DNA from: Paenisporosarcina sp049671445
Lineage (GTDB): Bacteria; Bacillota; Bacilli; Bacillales_A; Planococcaceae
NCBI RefSeq assembly: GCF_049671445.1
Contig: NZ_JBATUX010000028.1
Span: forward strand, 45,149 to 109,148
Direction of reading: 5' to 3'
Length of the DNA stretch: 64,000 nt
Below are positions 50,001-59,139 of this stretch, in pieces. Under the pieces are notes generated by a model. It made no database searches. It was given only the letters and a program-made list of their open reading frames with translations, and had not been told where the DNA came from. Positions within the stretch are counted from its first letter, which is position 1, and every line of letters begins with the position of its first letter. A program made the position numbers and the translations under genes.

Positions 50001-50576
50001 TTAGTTGTTAATGCTTTTCGTTTCGCCAGTCCATTGACTCATACCTGGTACGACGTTCATCACATTCGTAAAGCAATTTTCGGCTAATTTTTGAGAAGCG
50101 AGATCACTTCTGTTTCCAGTACGGCAGATAACAAATAGTGCATCTTCTTTGTTTAATTCATTCAAACGACTTTCTAATTCGTCTAAAGGAATAGAAATAG
50201 CATTCGGAATGTGGTCAAATGCATATTCTGCAGATTCTCTAACATCCAAGATAACTAAGTCATTCGTTTCTTTTAACTTCTGATCAAGTTCTTCATTCGA
50301 TACCACGTTAGGATGCTTTCTTTCAACTGTATCTGCACCAGAAGACTTTCTTAAATAATGTTTTAGCACTTCGCCTTTTTCAAGCGTACCAAGATATTGA
50401 TGTCCTGTACTTCCAGCCCACGCTTTAAGATCAGCTTTTGATCCTTTATCTGTAGCTAAGACTTCTAAAACCTGACCAGCTTCTAATCCATTCATTGCCT
50501 TTTTTGTTTTCACGATAGGCATCGGACATGCTAAACCTTTTGCATCTAAAATTACATTTACCTTAATATCATTCAT
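50001..50576 (-). CDS. TusA-rhodanese fusion protein (YrkF-like)
   Basis: 191 residues. TusA domain 1-75 with LDAKGLACPMPIVKTKKAMN (sulfur Cys in C-P-M-P) and a C-terminal rhodanese domain with VILDVRESAEYAFDHIPNAI and FVICRTGNRSD (active Cys-Arg-Thr-Gly). It moves sulfane sulfur between donor and TusA carrier. The operator 50595-50610 is 19 bp upstream of its ATG, so it begins a transcription unit with the DsrE gene 30 bp downstream. Confidence 0.92.
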   Translation of the reverse strand: MNDIKVNVILDAKGLACPMPIVKTKKAMNGLEAGQVLEVLATDKGSKADLKAWAGSTGHQYLGTLEKGEVLKHYLRKSSGADTVERKHPNVVSNEELDQKLKETNDLVILDVRESAEYAFDHIPNAISIPLDELESRLNELNKEDALFVICRTGNRSDLASQKLAENCFTNVMNVVPGMSQWTGETKSINN

Positions 50577-50594
50577 TTAATAATCTCTCCCTTA

Positions 50595-50610
50595 ATACCT
50601 CGCAGGGTAT
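50595..50610. promoter_or_regulatory. CsoR/CstR-type operator, before the TusA-rhodanese gene
   Basis: ATACCTCGCAGGGTAT, with TACC-N6-GGTA core. Confidence 0.7.
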
Positions 50611-50629
50611 TCAATTGATGAAAAAAATA

Positions 50630-50926
50630 TTATTCTACATTACCTTCCCAGTTATACATTCCACCAGCCATGTTAATGACATTATAACCATGACTTTCTA
50701 GGAATTGAGAAGCACTTCCACTTCTACCACCAGAAAGACAAACCATAATATATTCTTTTGACTTGTCTAATTCGTTCATACGGAATTCAAGTAATCCTAA
50801 AGGGATATTAATTGCTCCAGGAATTTTCCCAGCTGCCACTTCTCCCACTTCACGTACATCAAGAATATTTAAATGTGTGCCCTCAGCTATTGCTAATTCT
50901 ACTTCTTTTGCAGTCATAGTTTTCAA
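50630..50926 (-). CDS. Single-domain rhodanese
   Basis: 98 residues starting TTG with GGGGG 8 bases upstream. NILDVREVGEVAAGKIPGAI and YIMVCLSGGRSGSASQF carry the active loop C-L-S-G-G-R. Transfers sulfur from thiosulfate or persulfide. Co-directional with the DsrE gene upstream (69-bp gap). Confidence 0.9.
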   Translation of the reverse strand: MKTMTAKEVELAIAEGTHLNILDVREVGEVAAGKIPGAINIPLGLLEFRMNELDKSKEYIMVCLSGGRSGSASQFLESHGYNVINMAGGMYNWEGNVE

Positions 50927-50995
50927 TTGATAATCCCCCTATAATTAAATGTAATTACATATTGGTATTGCTAATTTCTAAAAAAATTCATTAAT

Positions 50996-51475
50996 CTATA
51001 TAAATAAGTTGACGTTACCTTCTTGAGCATCTGCTAAATAAGCAGCAACTCCTGCGTATTCAATGTTATCTAAAAGTTCAGCTTGACTTAGTCCCAATAA
51101 ATCCATTGTCATCGTACAAGCTACTAATTTAATGTCTTGTTCTTGAGCCATTTCAATTAATTGAGGTACAGTCATTGCATTATGCTTTTTCATAACTTCT
51201 TTAATCATTTTTGGACCAAATCCAGCAAAATTCATTTTTGAAAGACCCATTTTATCTGCGCCTCTTGGCATCATTTTACCAAACATTTTTTCCATAAACG
51301 TTTTTTTCACTTCAATCGTTTCGTCTTTACGTAAGGCATTTAATCCCCAAAACGTATGGAAGATTGTAACTTCATGATCATACGCTGCTGCTCCATTTGC
51401 AATAATATAAGCGGCCATCACTTTATCATAATCCCCACTGAATAAAATAATTGTCGTTCTTTTTTGTTCAGACAT
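50996..51475 (-). CDS. DsrE-family protein (YrkE-like)
   Basis: 159 residues. TIILFSGDYDKVMAAYIIAN opens the fold, a Met/Lys-rich insertion (EKMFGKMMPRGADKMG) follows, then KLVACTMTMDLLGLSQ with the sulfur Cys and GVAAYLADAQEGNVNLFI. This long DsrE form is YrkE of Bacillus subtilis, found next to yrkF and yrkI. Sulfur relay role inferred from family. TusA gene upstream by 59 bp. Confidence 0.9.
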   Translation of the reverse strand: MSEQKRTTIILFSGDYDKVMAAYIIANGAAAYDHEVTIFHTFWGLNALRKDETIEVKKTFMEKMFGKMMPRGADKMGLSKMNFAGFGPKMIKEVMKKHNAMTVPQLIEMAQEQDIKLVACTMTMDLLGLSQAELLDNIEYAGVAAYLADAQEGNVNLFI

Positions 51476-51534
51476 TTAATATCTCCTATATAAAAAATAT
51501 TTTTCTTGCATGAAAATGTTGACTTAAGTTTAAA

Positions 51535-51765
51535 TTAACCTTTTTGGATCCAGAATTTAAATACATTGCCTTCTTCTTCGTCGTATTTCAATAATTCATG
51601 ACCACCAGATTTAGCCCAAGCAGTTAAGTCATTTTTAGCACCTTTATCTGTTGTATGAATTTCTAATATTTGACCATTCTCTAATTCGTTCATCGCTTTT
51701 CTAGTTTTTACGATTGGCATTGGACAAGCTAACCCTTTTGCATCTAAAATTTTATCTACATTCAT
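51535..51765 (-). CDS. TusA-family sulfur carrier (YrkI-like)
   Basis: 76 residues from the ATG at 51765; GGAGG lies 8 bases upstream. VDKILDAKGLACPMPIVKTR carries the sulfur Cys in the C-P-M-P motif, and the rest (EIHTTDKGAKNDLTAWAKSG) is standard TusA. It is the first gene of the sulfur group, 44 bp from the operator at 51809-51822, so it probably starts the main operon. Confidence 0.92.
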   Translation of the reverse strand: MNVDKILDAKGLACPMPIVKTRKAMNELENGQILEIHTTDKGAKNDLTAWAKSGGHELLKYDEEEGNVFKFWIQKG

Positions 51766-51808
51766 TTTATATTCCTCCAATCAATTATTACGGGATAACA
51801 ATAATTAT

Positions 51809-51822
51809 TACCCCCATGGGTA
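51809..51822. promoter_or_regulatory. CsoR/CstR-type operator, before the TusA gene
   Basis: TACCCCCATGGGTA, close to a perfect palindrome; same spacing as the other three sites. Confidence 0.7.
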
Positions 51823-51977
51823 TATTACTAGATAAAAAAAAAGAAGTCAACCCTTAACATGTTTATCCGTTTACATTATGACAAGTCTACACCAATTATT
51901 CGTAAATACGTTGGCTTAACCGTTTAATTGATAAAAGTTAAGCCAACATACTTATATAAGTATTAAACAATAAGCTC

Positions 51978-52367
51978 TTATGACACTACACTTTTATTGA
52001 TACATTCAATTAATCGATCTTCGATATCTTTAGCAAACTGCTCCAACTTATCATCATGTAACATACTAATCAATGATGTTGGTTTAGGCATTCCAATTTT
52101 GGTTTTTCCATTTTTTTCGTAAACAACAATTTTACAAGGCAAAAAATATCCTGCCATCTCATTTTCATTCAAGACTTTTTGGGCTTCACCTGGATTACAA
52201 ACTTCCAGCACTCTAAATTCTTTTTCAAATTCTAGGCCTTTTTCTTGAAGCTTCTCTTTAATATCAAACGTCCACAAAACACCAAATTTTTCTTCCTTTA
52301 AAGTTGTTTCTAAATCCTTAATTGCTTCATCCATATTCTTATCAGTTTCAACCGTATAATCAAACAT
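51978..52367 (-). CDS. DUF302 family protein
   Basis: 129 residues: FDYTVETDKNMDEAIKDLET, FGVLWTFDIKEKLQEKGLEF, FRVLEVCNPGEAQKVLNENE and a final helix. This is the DUF302 fold, which is often encoded with sulfur or redox operons in Bacilli. Function unknown; the conserved Cys in EVCNPGEA may be reactive. Its own operator (52487-52500) lies 120 bp upstream. Confidence 0.88.
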   Translation of the reverse strand: MFDYTVETDKNMDEAIKDLETTLKEEKFGVLWTFDIKEKLQEKGLEFEKEFRVLEVCNPGEAQKVLNENEMAGYFLPCKIVVYEKNGKTKIGMPKPTSLISMLHDDKLEQFAKDIEDRLIECINKSVVS

Positions 52368-52486
52368 GTTCTCAACCTCCTAGGAATGTTTTTAACTTTA
52401 GAAGAAGTTCCTGAAGTAGACATTTATTGCCTACGTTCGTTCTATCTTAACATGGTAATTTCGAAGTTGACTAGCAGTTCAACTTA

Positions 52487-52500
52487 TACCTGCATGGGTA
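52487..52500. promoter_or_regulatory. CsoR/CstR-type operator, before the DUF302 gene
   Basis: TACCTGCATGGGTA, TACC-N6-GGTA form. Confidence 0.65.
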
Positions 52501-52529
52501 ATTATATATTTGACTTTAATCACAAAAAA

Positions 52530-52553
52530 ACATCATCCATTAAAAGATGATGT
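52530..52553 (-). terminator. Intrinsic terminator of the 40-aa gene
   Basis: ACATCATC / GATGATGT stem, loop CATTAAAA, T-run on the minus strand. Confidence 0.8.
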
Positions 52554-52570
52554 TGGTGGACTGGAAACCA

Positions 52571-52693
52571 CTATGCTTTCCATACGCCCCGCTCCCACTT
52601 CTCAATAAATTGTTCAAACGTCAGTCCATAACGTTCTCTAATTTTATGATATACAAAATACTGCCCTAAACTTTCTATTAATCGGTCTTCCAA
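52571..52693 (-). CDS. Small conserved-looking protein (40 aa)
   Basis: TTG start at 52693 with AAAGGGTG upstream. MEDRLIESLGQYFVYHKIRE continues RYGLTFEQFIEKWERGVWKA: a compact helical protein with F-E-Q-F---W at the end. Similar 40-50-aa proteins are found singly in many Bacilli. Its own terminator stands 18 bp behind it. Confidence 0.6.
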   Translation of the reverse strand: MEDRLIESLGQYFVYHKIRERYGLTFEQFIEKWERGVWKA

Positions 52694-52826
52694 ATGGATC
52701 ACCCTTTCGCAAAGTGTCTTTTACAGTTTATTCAGCATATGCTTGTCCATAGACATGTAATGAATAAATTGAGCTTTTCACTTAAGTATGTCGGAATAAC
52801 CATTACTTCAAACCTTAAATAAAAAA

Positions 52827-52855
52827 ATCGCAATGGAGGTTATCTCCATTGCGAT
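52827..52855 (-). terminator. Intrinsic terminator of the TRAP operon
   Basis: ATCGCAATGGAG / CTCCATTGCGAT, 12-bp stem around GTTAT, with T-run. Confidence 0.92.
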
Positions 52856-52875
52856 CTAGTAGTTATACATAAGTT

Positions 52876-54915
52876 TTATACAGCAGGAATTGATTTTTTC
52901 TTATCGTGGCTCTTATCGCGTGTGTAATATTGAATAGCGAATAATGCTGCGAAGGTAACCAAGCCAATTGTATCTGACAAGCCTTCTGGATAAATAAGAA
53001 GTAAACCAGCGATGACCGCTAAAATACGTTCATACCATTTCATATCTCGATACCAATATCCAATCATACCTGCACCAATCGAAATCATACCGGAAATAGC
53101 GGTTACTAATACCCAAAGTAATTGTGGAATAGTTGTATCAATCATAAGTAGTTCAGGTGATAACACGAACATGTATGGAATGATAAAAGCCGCTATTGCA
53201 AGTTTGGCTGAAACAAATCCTGTTTTAATTGGGTCACCACCTGATACACCCGCTGCTGCAAATGCAGCTAATGCTACTGGTGGAGTAATATCGGCAATAA
53301 TTCCAAAATAGAAAACAAATAAATGTGCAGATAAGGCTATAGCCATAGGTACTGCTGCACCATCTGGTAAATCAAGCATTAATAACGTAATAATTGCAGG
53401 AGCAGCAATAGTAGAAGTAATTACGTAATTGGCAGTTGTTGGAGACCCCATTCCTAAAACAATAGCTGCTAACATTGTAAAGAATAATGTTAATAAGACG
53501 TTCCCACCAGAAGCAGTTACTAATCCATTCGCTAAACTTAATCCTAGGCCTGTCTTTACAACAACACCAACAATAATTCCTGCTGCTGCAGTTGCGGCTG
53601 CTACAGCAAGTGCTGTCCGAGCACCGTCAACTAGTGCCTCAACCATATCTTTAAAGTTTAGTCGTGTTTCTTTATTAAATGAGCTTACTAGAATCGTTAA
53701 AACAATCCCCCACAGTGCAGCTTGCATTGTTGGAATACCGATAAGTAAGAAAACAATGATCCCTACTATAGGAAGCAATAAATATATTTTCTTCAATACT
53801 TCTTTTCGATTCGGCATTTCTTCTTTAGACAATCCACGTAAACCTACACGTTTTGCTTCGAAATGAGTCATTATCCAAATCCCAGTGAAATACAACAGTG
53901 CTGGAATAGCTGCAGCTTTTGCAATATCCCAGTATTCAATACCTCCGATGAATTCAACCATTAAGAATGCTGCGGCACCCATTATAGGTGGCATAATTTG
54001 TCCACCAGTTGATGCAGCTGCTTCAACTCCACCAGCAAATTCCTTTTTATAGCCAAGTTTTTTCATCATAGGTATTGTATATGAACCTGATGTAACAACA
54101 TTTGCTACAGAACTCCCTGAAATTGTTCCTTGAAGTGCACTAGAGAAAATAGCTACTTTTGCTGGTCCCCCGATAAGATGACCTGCAAATGATACGGCTA
54201 GGTCATTAAAGTATTGACCAACACCCGTCTTAACTAAGAATGCTCCAAAGAGCAAGAAGACGAAAATGAAAGTGGCAGATACACTAAGAGGAGTACCTAA
54301 AATCCCATCTGTGGTAAAGAACATTAATTGAATAACACTTTCTAAATCTTGTCCTCGATGTGCCAAAAAACCTGGGAAATATGGACCGAAAAATGCATAT
54401 GCCAAAAACGTCGATGCGATAATAGTGATTGGTAGTCCTACAGCTCGTCTTGTCGCTTCAAGTGTTAATAGCACAGCTAGAATACCGACAATCAAATCCA
54501 TGGTCGTTACGTTTCCTACACGGAAGTATAATTCTTTGGCCATGATTGGCCAATACAAACCAACCCCAATAGAGAGAATAGAGAGTATATAATCGTAGAA
54601 AGGAATTTTATTTCGTTTCTTTATCGCTGCTTTTTTAACCGCAGGGAAAAGCAGAAAAATTAGGGATAATGCAAATCCTAGGTGAATGGAACGTTGTAAA
54701 TAAGCTGTGTACTGTCCAAAAATAGCAGTATACAGTTGGAATAAAGAAAAGGCTAACAAACCATAGAATACGACTTTCAACATAGAGCCTTTTAGGTCTC
54801 GTGTATTAGATTCAGGATCATATTTTTCTAAAATTTGTCGTTGTTCTTCATCTGTCAATTGCTCAAACTTCTCATGGTGTTCCTGTTGTTCTTCTGGGGT
54901 TAGTTTATCACTCAC
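52876..54915 (-). CDS. TRAP transporter fused permease (TAXI type, DctM-like)
   Basis: 679 residues and many membrane helices. A charged N-terminal arm (PEEQQEHHEKFEQLTDEEQR) precedes four helices and then the large DctM domain with FSSALQGTISGSSVANVVTS, GGQIMPPIMGAAAFLMVEFI and GMGSPTTANYVITSTIAAPA. It imports a carboxylate, probably a dicarboxylate or amino acid, with a sodium gradient. The substrate-binding partner is encoded upstream, with a DUF1850 gene between, all in one operon. Confidence 0.92.
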   Translation of the reverse strand: MSDKLTPEEQQEHHEKFEQLTDEEQRQILEKYDPESNTRDLKGSMLKVVFYGLLAFSLFQLYTAIFGQYTAYLQRSIHLGFALSLIFLLFPAVKKAAIKKRNKIPFYDYILSILSIGVGLYWPIMAKELYFRVGNVTTMDLIVGILAVLLTLEATRRAVGLPITIIASTFLAYAFFGPYFPGFLAHRGQDLESVIQLMFFTTDGILGTPLSVSATFIFVFLLFGAFLVKTGVGQYFNDLAVSFAGHLIGGPAKVAIFSSALQGTISGSSVANVVTSGSYTIPMMKKLGYKKEFAGGVEAAASTGGQIMPPIMGAAAFLMVEFIGGIEYWDIAKAAAIPALLYFTGIWIMTHFEAKRVGLRGLSKEEMPNRKEVLKKIYLLLPIVGIIVFLLIGIPTMQAALWGIVLTILVSSFNKETRLNFKDMVEALVDGARTALAVAAATAAAGIIVGVVVKTGLGLSLANGLVTASGGNVLLTLFFTMLAAIVLGMGSPTTANYVITSTIAAPAIITLLMLDLPDGAAVPMAIALSAHLFVFYFGIIADITPPVALAAFAAAGVSGGDPIKTGFVSAKLAIAAFIIPYMFVLSPELLMIDTTIPQLLWVLVTAISGMISIGAGMIGYWYRDMKWYERILAVIAGLLLIYPEGLSDTIGLVTFAALFAIQYYTRDKSHDKKKSIPAV

Positions 54916-55423
54916 GAAGCTTAGCTCCTCTCAGTTGGTCAACAAGAGACAAACGCGCAACCTGAAAAGTATACGTCTCGCCTCTAGTTAGATGATTTTT
55001 TAAATGATGTTCTTGTTCTAAATACCCAAAAACTAACTCACGATCAACGTCACCAATATGCATATTAAATGAAGGCATAATTTGCGACATATTTGTAATG
55101 TAATACTTCCCATCTTTTTCGACAAAGTTCTCACCTTTTCCTGCTCCAGATGGCATGCCGATTGCAAAATCTTCATATTCTAGGGAAGAAAGTTGGATTT
55201 CATGTTTCTTTGTAACTTTATAGGTCTCTATGACATCCGATAAATGAATGGAATGCGTATAGCGGATTTGAAAAAACTGTTCGTTTTCAAGAGGAAGATA
55301 GGCAACTGGATTTGTGGTGCGTTGCTCGAAGAATACAAAACTCCATCTATATGGGATTAGGGACATTATGAGAATTACACTCATTACTAGGAAAAGCGAA
55401 TATATGATTGTCCTTTTTTTCAA
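54908..55423 (-). CDS. DUF1850 protein of the TAXI-TRAP operon
   Basis: 171 residues with one N-terminal membrane helix and an extracytoplasmic beta-rich domain: EQFFQIRYTHSIHLSDVIET, YEDFAIGMPSGAGKGENFVE. The conserved Y-T-H-S motif identifies DUF1850. These genes accompany TAXI-TRAP systems, where they may connect the binding protein to the permease. The stop overlaps the permease start by 8 bases, so they are coupled. Confidence 0.9.
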   Translation of the reverse strand: MKKRTIIYSLFLVMSVILIMSLIPYRWSFVFFEQRTTNPVAYLPLENEQFFQIRYTHSIHLSDVIETYKVTKKHEIQLSSLEYEDFAIGMPSGAGKGENFVEKDGKYYITNMSQIMPSFNMHIGDVDRELVFGYLEQEHHLKNHLTRGETYTFQVARLSLVDQLRGAKLRE

Positions 55424-55590
55424 ATACCTGACCCCTTACTTTTAGACGAAACACCGCTATATATCAAAATATTAAGTAGCTATGTATTTTCTTTTACTGA
55501 TTTTTGACAAACCCTTCTTTTAGAGCAAAGTAGAACAACGATGGAGCAGAATGCCCCATCGCCATTGTGTAGCTTCTTATTTAGATGCTT

Positions 55591-56544
55591 TTATTTAACT
55601 TCATCAAAATACTTCTGTGCACCTGGGTGAACATCGATATCGATTCCATCTAAAGCTGTTTCAGCTTTAATAAATGCACCTTTAGGATGTTGGATTTTAT
55701 CTGTATTTTCATAAATTGCTTTTGTAATATCATATACTAAATCTTCTGGAAGGTCTTTGCTAACAGCTAACATAGCAAGAACGGACACAGTTGGAACTTC
55801 AACTGTTGACTTATAAGTGTCTACAGGTATTGTTTCTTTTGCATAATATGGATACTTCTCGATAAGTTCATTTGCTTTTGCATCTTCAACAGGAACTATT
55901 ACAACATCAGTAGTTGCACTTAAAGCTTCTACAGCTCCAGTTGGTGTACCAGATGTGATGAAAGCAGCATCGATTTGACCTGATTGTAAACTTTCTTGTG
56001 ACTCAGCAAAATCTAAGTTTTGTGCTTCAATATCATCCATTGTCATGCCATGGATTTCTAATAATTGTTCAGCATTAGCAAATGTTCCTGATCCAGGTGC
56101 ACCTACAGATACTTTTTTCCCTTTTAAATCTTCGTACGAAGCAATTCCTGCTTTAGCAGTTGTCACTAATTGAATGGTTTCAGGATAAAGAGCTCCAATA
56201 GCAGCAATTGAATCAATCGCATCCCCTTCAAACATAAACTCTCCAGCTGTAGCATAATAAGCGATATCTGTTTGCACAAAAGCAATTTCCGCTTTACCAT
56301 CTTTTAGAGCAGTCATATTTGCAGCTGATGCTTGAGATACTTCAGCAGTTGTTTCTACTTCAACTTCATCTGAAATAATTTGAGCAATTGTTCCACCAAG
56401 TGTGTAGTAAGTACCTGTTGTACCACCTGTTACAATACTCAAAAATTTGTACTCTTCATCTCCACCACCAGCATTACATGCGCTTAAAATTAACGTCGCA
56501 GATAAGCCAAGTGCTGCTAATATACCCAATTTCTTTTTCTTCAT
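55591..56544 (-). CDS. TAXI-family TRAP substrate-binding lipoprotein
   Basis: 317 residues from the ATG at 56544, with GGGGAGG upstream; an earlier start lacks a site. Lipoprotein signal LAALGLSATLILSACNAGG with a lipobox Cys. The binding protein shows SIVTGGTTGTYYTLGGTIAQ, KVSVGAPGSGTFANAEQLLE and DAAFITSGTPTGAVE, the TAXI (DctP-unrelated) pattern. It captures the solute outside and passes it to the permease downstream. Confidence 0.93.
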   Translation of the reverse strand: MKKKKLGILAALGLSATLILSACNAGGGDEEYKFLSIVTGGTTGTYYTLGGTIAQIISDEVEVETTAEVSQASAANMTALKDGKAEIAFVQTDIAYYATAGEFMFEGDAIDSIAAIGALYPETIQLVTTAKAGIASYEDLKGKKVSVGAPGSGTFANAEQLLEIHGMTMDDIEAQNLDFAESQESLQSGQIDAAFITSGTPTGAVEALSATTDVVIVPVEDAKANELIEKYPYYAKETIPVDTYKSTVEVPTVSVLAMLAVSKDLPEDLVYDITKAIYENTDKIQHPKGAFIKAETALDGIDIDVHPGAQKYFDEVK

Positions 56545-56654
56545 AGAATAGCCTCCCCTAATATATGTTTGTTTGTACAATTATTATTCTAGCATGAATA
56601 ATCATACAATTGTTAACATATCTGGAAAGTCAGATGTCTTTTTTTGTCATATAT

Positions 56655-57239
56655 TTAAGTCGTAGCACCCTCAACTTTTGACTCAGGTGCTGTCTCTTCT
56701 GGGTCAATATCCGCAAATGTTTCATTATGCTCTTCTAAATCTCGTGTTCGATGTGCAATACGTGAAGAAGCACATGCAGCGATGCTTGCGACCAAATCAT
56801 CTAAAAATGTATGAACTCCATCGCCAATTTTTGTATCTAATTTTTTTATAATGCCAATTTTATTTTTATCTAAGTGTCCGAACGTTGTGACTGCAATACT
56901 ACCGTAAGTAAACACAGAACCTAACGCGATTGTTTCATCCACCCCAAACAACCCTTCATCAGCTTCAACGATTTGCTGTAAAGGTGCAGATAACATTTTT
57001 TTCTCAGCTAATTCATCAAGCTCAATTCCTACTAAAATGGCATGTTGCATTTCTCTCTTTTTTAAAACACTTTCCACTGACTCGATACAATGTTCTATTG
57101 TAAGACCTATATTGTATGCTAGTTGCATTTCTAAAACGATTTTCGCTATTTCTTCAATCGAAACGCCGCGTCGTTTTAATGCGGATTTGGTAGCGTCCAA
57201 AACTTGTTGCGAGTGAACTCTTATTCCTTTGTTATCCAT
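56655..57239 (-). CDS. Phosphatidylglycerophosphatase A family protein (YutG-like)
   Basis: 194 residues. PgpA-type helical protein: SALKRRGVSIEEIAKIVLEM, QLAYNIGLTIEHCIES, DTKIGDGVHTFLDDLVASIA with conserved acidic and His residues. Bacillus YutG dephosphorylates phosphatidylglycerophosphate; this paralogue may do so too, but it lacks obvious membrane helices. ATG at 57239 with GGAGATGA upstream; it diverges from the esterase gene. Confidence 0.8.
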   Translation of the reverse strand: MDNKGIRVHSQQVLDATKSALKRRGVSIEEIAKIVLEMQLAYNIGLTIEHCIESVESVLKKREMQHAILVGIELDELAEKKMLSAPLQQIVEADEGLFGVDETIALGSVFTYGSIAVTTFGHLDKNKIGIIKKLDTKIGDGVHTFLDDLVASIAACASSRIAHRTRDLEEHNETFADIDPEETAPESKVEGATT

Positions 57240-57347
57240 GATGTCATCTCCGTTTCATTCAATACAAGATGTTGTTATTCATAATTATACCTTCTACCTG
57301 CATTATGGTACAATTTCTGTAGCAAGATTTGGAGGAGGTCCTGACCT

Positions 57348-58070
57348 ATGTCTAAGGGTACAATTCAAGACGTCACACTATTCAGTGACGCCTTACAAGA
57401 AGATATGCAACTGCTGATTTATATACCAGCAAACTATTCACCACTTTATAAATATACAGTATTAATTGCAAATGATGGAAAAGATTATTTCCAATTAGGT
57501 CGGATTTCCCGGGTTGCAGATGAACTACTTGAAAATAAAGAAATCGAAAATATGATTATTGTAGGAATTCCTTATAAGAGCGTAGAAGATCGAAACAAAA
57601 AATATCACCCATCAGGTGAACATCATGCTGCTTATTTGCGTTTTCTTGCACATGAACTTGTTCCCTATTTAGATGAAACATACCCTACATATCAAATTGG
57701 TATGGGTAGAGCATTAATTGGTGATTCTCTAGCAGCCACTGTTTCACTATTAGCTGCTGTTAAATATCCAAATATATTTGGGAAAGTACTATTACACTCT
57801 CCAATGGTGAATGAAGAAGTATTATCTCAAGTAGAGAACATTCGGACACCGCACTCTTTCTCGGTATATCACGTAATCGGAACGGGTGAAGATAAAGTTA
57901 AAACGACAAATGGCAAAATAGAAAATTTCTTAAATCCTAATCGTCAATTAAATTCATTGATGCAAGAAAAAGGATTTTCGCTATTCTATGACGAATTTGA
58001 AGGAGACCATACTTGGAAGCATTGGCAACCGGATTTAAAGCGAGCGATTAAAATGAATTTCAGTCTCTAA
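57348..58070 (+). CDS. Esterase family alpha/beta hydrolase (YjcH-like)
   Basis: 240 residues. YTVLIANDGKDYFQLGRISR, then GRALIGDSLAATVSLLAAVK with nucleophile Ser in G-D-S-L, and GDHTWKHWQPDL with the catalytic His. This is the Esterase-D/enterochelin-esterase-like fold. In Bacillus subtilis yjcH, yjcG and yjcF stand together, as here (the next gene is 79 bp on). ATG follows GGAGGAGG by 9 bases. Substrate unknown. Confidence 0.9.
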   Translation: MSKGTIQDVTLFSDALQEDMQLLIYIPANYSPLYKYTVLIANDGKDYFQLGRISRVADELLENKEIENMIIVGIPYKSVEDRNKKYHPSGEHHAAYLRFLAHELVPYLDETYPTYQIGMGRALIGDSLAATVSLLAAVKYPNIFGKVLLHSPMVNEEVLSQVENIRTPHSFSVYHVIGTGEDKVKTTNGKIENFLNPNRQLNSLMQEKGFSLFYDEFEGDHTWKHWQPDLKRAIKMNFSL

Positions 58071-58149
58071 TCGTTTAAATAAAGCCAAACCCATAAAATT
58101 TGCTATAATAAAAGTATGTACTTACACAACTAAGAAGGAGGTTTTTAGG

Positions 58150-58668
58150 ATGAAATATGGAGTCGTTGCATTCCCATCTAAAAAACTACAAGATTTGGCA
58201 AACTCATACCGAAAACGTTATGACCCACATTATGCGCTTATTACTCCTCACATGACACTTAAAGGTGTTTTTGAAGCAAATGATAGCGAAATTGAAGAGC
58301 TAGCAAAAAACATTAGCAAAGTAACGAATCAACATAAACCATTTAAATTGCAAACAACAAGTATTAGCTCGTTCGCTCCTGTTACAAATGCAATATACTT
58401 CAAAGTCATTCAGTCGGAAGAATTATTAAAATTACACCAAGACTTGCACCATGAAAGTTTAGGTAGTAAAGCAGAATATGCATTCGTCCCACATATCACG
58501 ATTGCACAAAAAATGGATTCTGGAGAACATGATGACATTTATGCACAATTAAGAATGACGGGTGTGGATCACGAAGAAATAATCGATCGTTTGCACTTGC
58601 TATATCAACTTGAAGATGGCTCATGGACGGTCTATGAAACATTCCGTTTGAATGGAGCTGAAAACTAA
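58150..58668 (+). CDS. 2'-5' RNA ligase-like 2H phosphoesterase (YjcG-like)
   Basis: 172 residues with both H-x-T/S-x motifs: ALITPHMTLKGVF and AFVPHITIAQKM. The Bacillus YjcG crystal structure family is a 2H fold of unknown substrate. AAGGAGG precedes the ATG. Middle gene of the yjcHGF-like set; its stop lies two bases before the next start. Confidence 0.9.
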   Translation: MKYGVVAFPSKKLQDLANSYRKRYDPHYALITPHMTLKGVFEANDSEIEELAKNISKVTNQHKPFKLQTTSISSFAPVTNAIYFKVIQSEELLKLHQDLHHESLGSKAEYAFVPHITIAQKMDSGEHDDIYAQLRMTGVDHEEIIDRLHLLYQLEDGSWTVYETFRLNGAEN

Positions 58669-58669
58669 T

Positions 58670-59098
58670 TTGATTTCAGCTAAACGTGTGGAAACTGAAA
58701 AAGAACGCGAAGATGCTTTTTATGTTCGACAAAAAGTGTTTGTAGAGGAACAAGACGTTCCTGTTCATTTGGAATTAGATGAATATGATCAATCCGCAAT
58801 ACATTTTGTCGCTTATGACGACGAAATGCCTATCGGCGCTGGACGCATTCGAGAACCAGAACCAGGCATTGCAAAGGTGGAACGCGTTTGCATATTACCA
58901 CAATACCGTGGGCAACATTTAGGAAATTTGATGATGGAGAATATGGAGACATACGCAAGAGAAGCTGGACTTACTACTGTTAAATTATACGCTCAATCTT
59001 ATGCTGTTCCATTCTATGAAAAACTCCAATATCAAATTACATCCCCTGAATTTATGGATGCTGGTATTCCTCATCGCGCAATGCAAAAAAATCTATAA
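58670..59098 (+). CDS. GNAT acetyltransferase (YjcF-like)
   Basis: 142 residues from the TTG at 58670, which gives MISAKRVETEKEREDAFYVR; an ATG at 58652 has no ribosome site, while GGAG lies 12 bases before the TTG. The motif REDAFYVRQKVFVEEQDVP and RVCILPQYRGQHLGNLMME (acetyl-CoA loop Q-Y-R-G-Q-H-L-G) are typical. Last gene of the set, followed by a terminator. Confidence 0.88.
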   Translation: MISAKRVETEKEREDAFYVRQKVFVEEQDVPVHLELDEYDQSAIHFVAYDDEMPIGAGRIREPEPGIAKVERVCILPQYRGQHLGNLMMENMETYAREAGLTTVKLYAQSYAVPFYEKLQYQITSPEFMDAGIPHRAMQKNL

Positions 59099-59104
59099 TC
59101 TTTA

Positions 59105-59137
59105 AAAAACACTTGTTCAAAAATGAACAAGTGTTTT
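59105..59137. terminator. Bidirectional intrinsic terminator
   Basis: AAAACACTTGTTCA pairs with TGAACAAGTGTTTT, followed by T-run. Confidence 0.9.
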
Positions 59138-59139
59138 TT

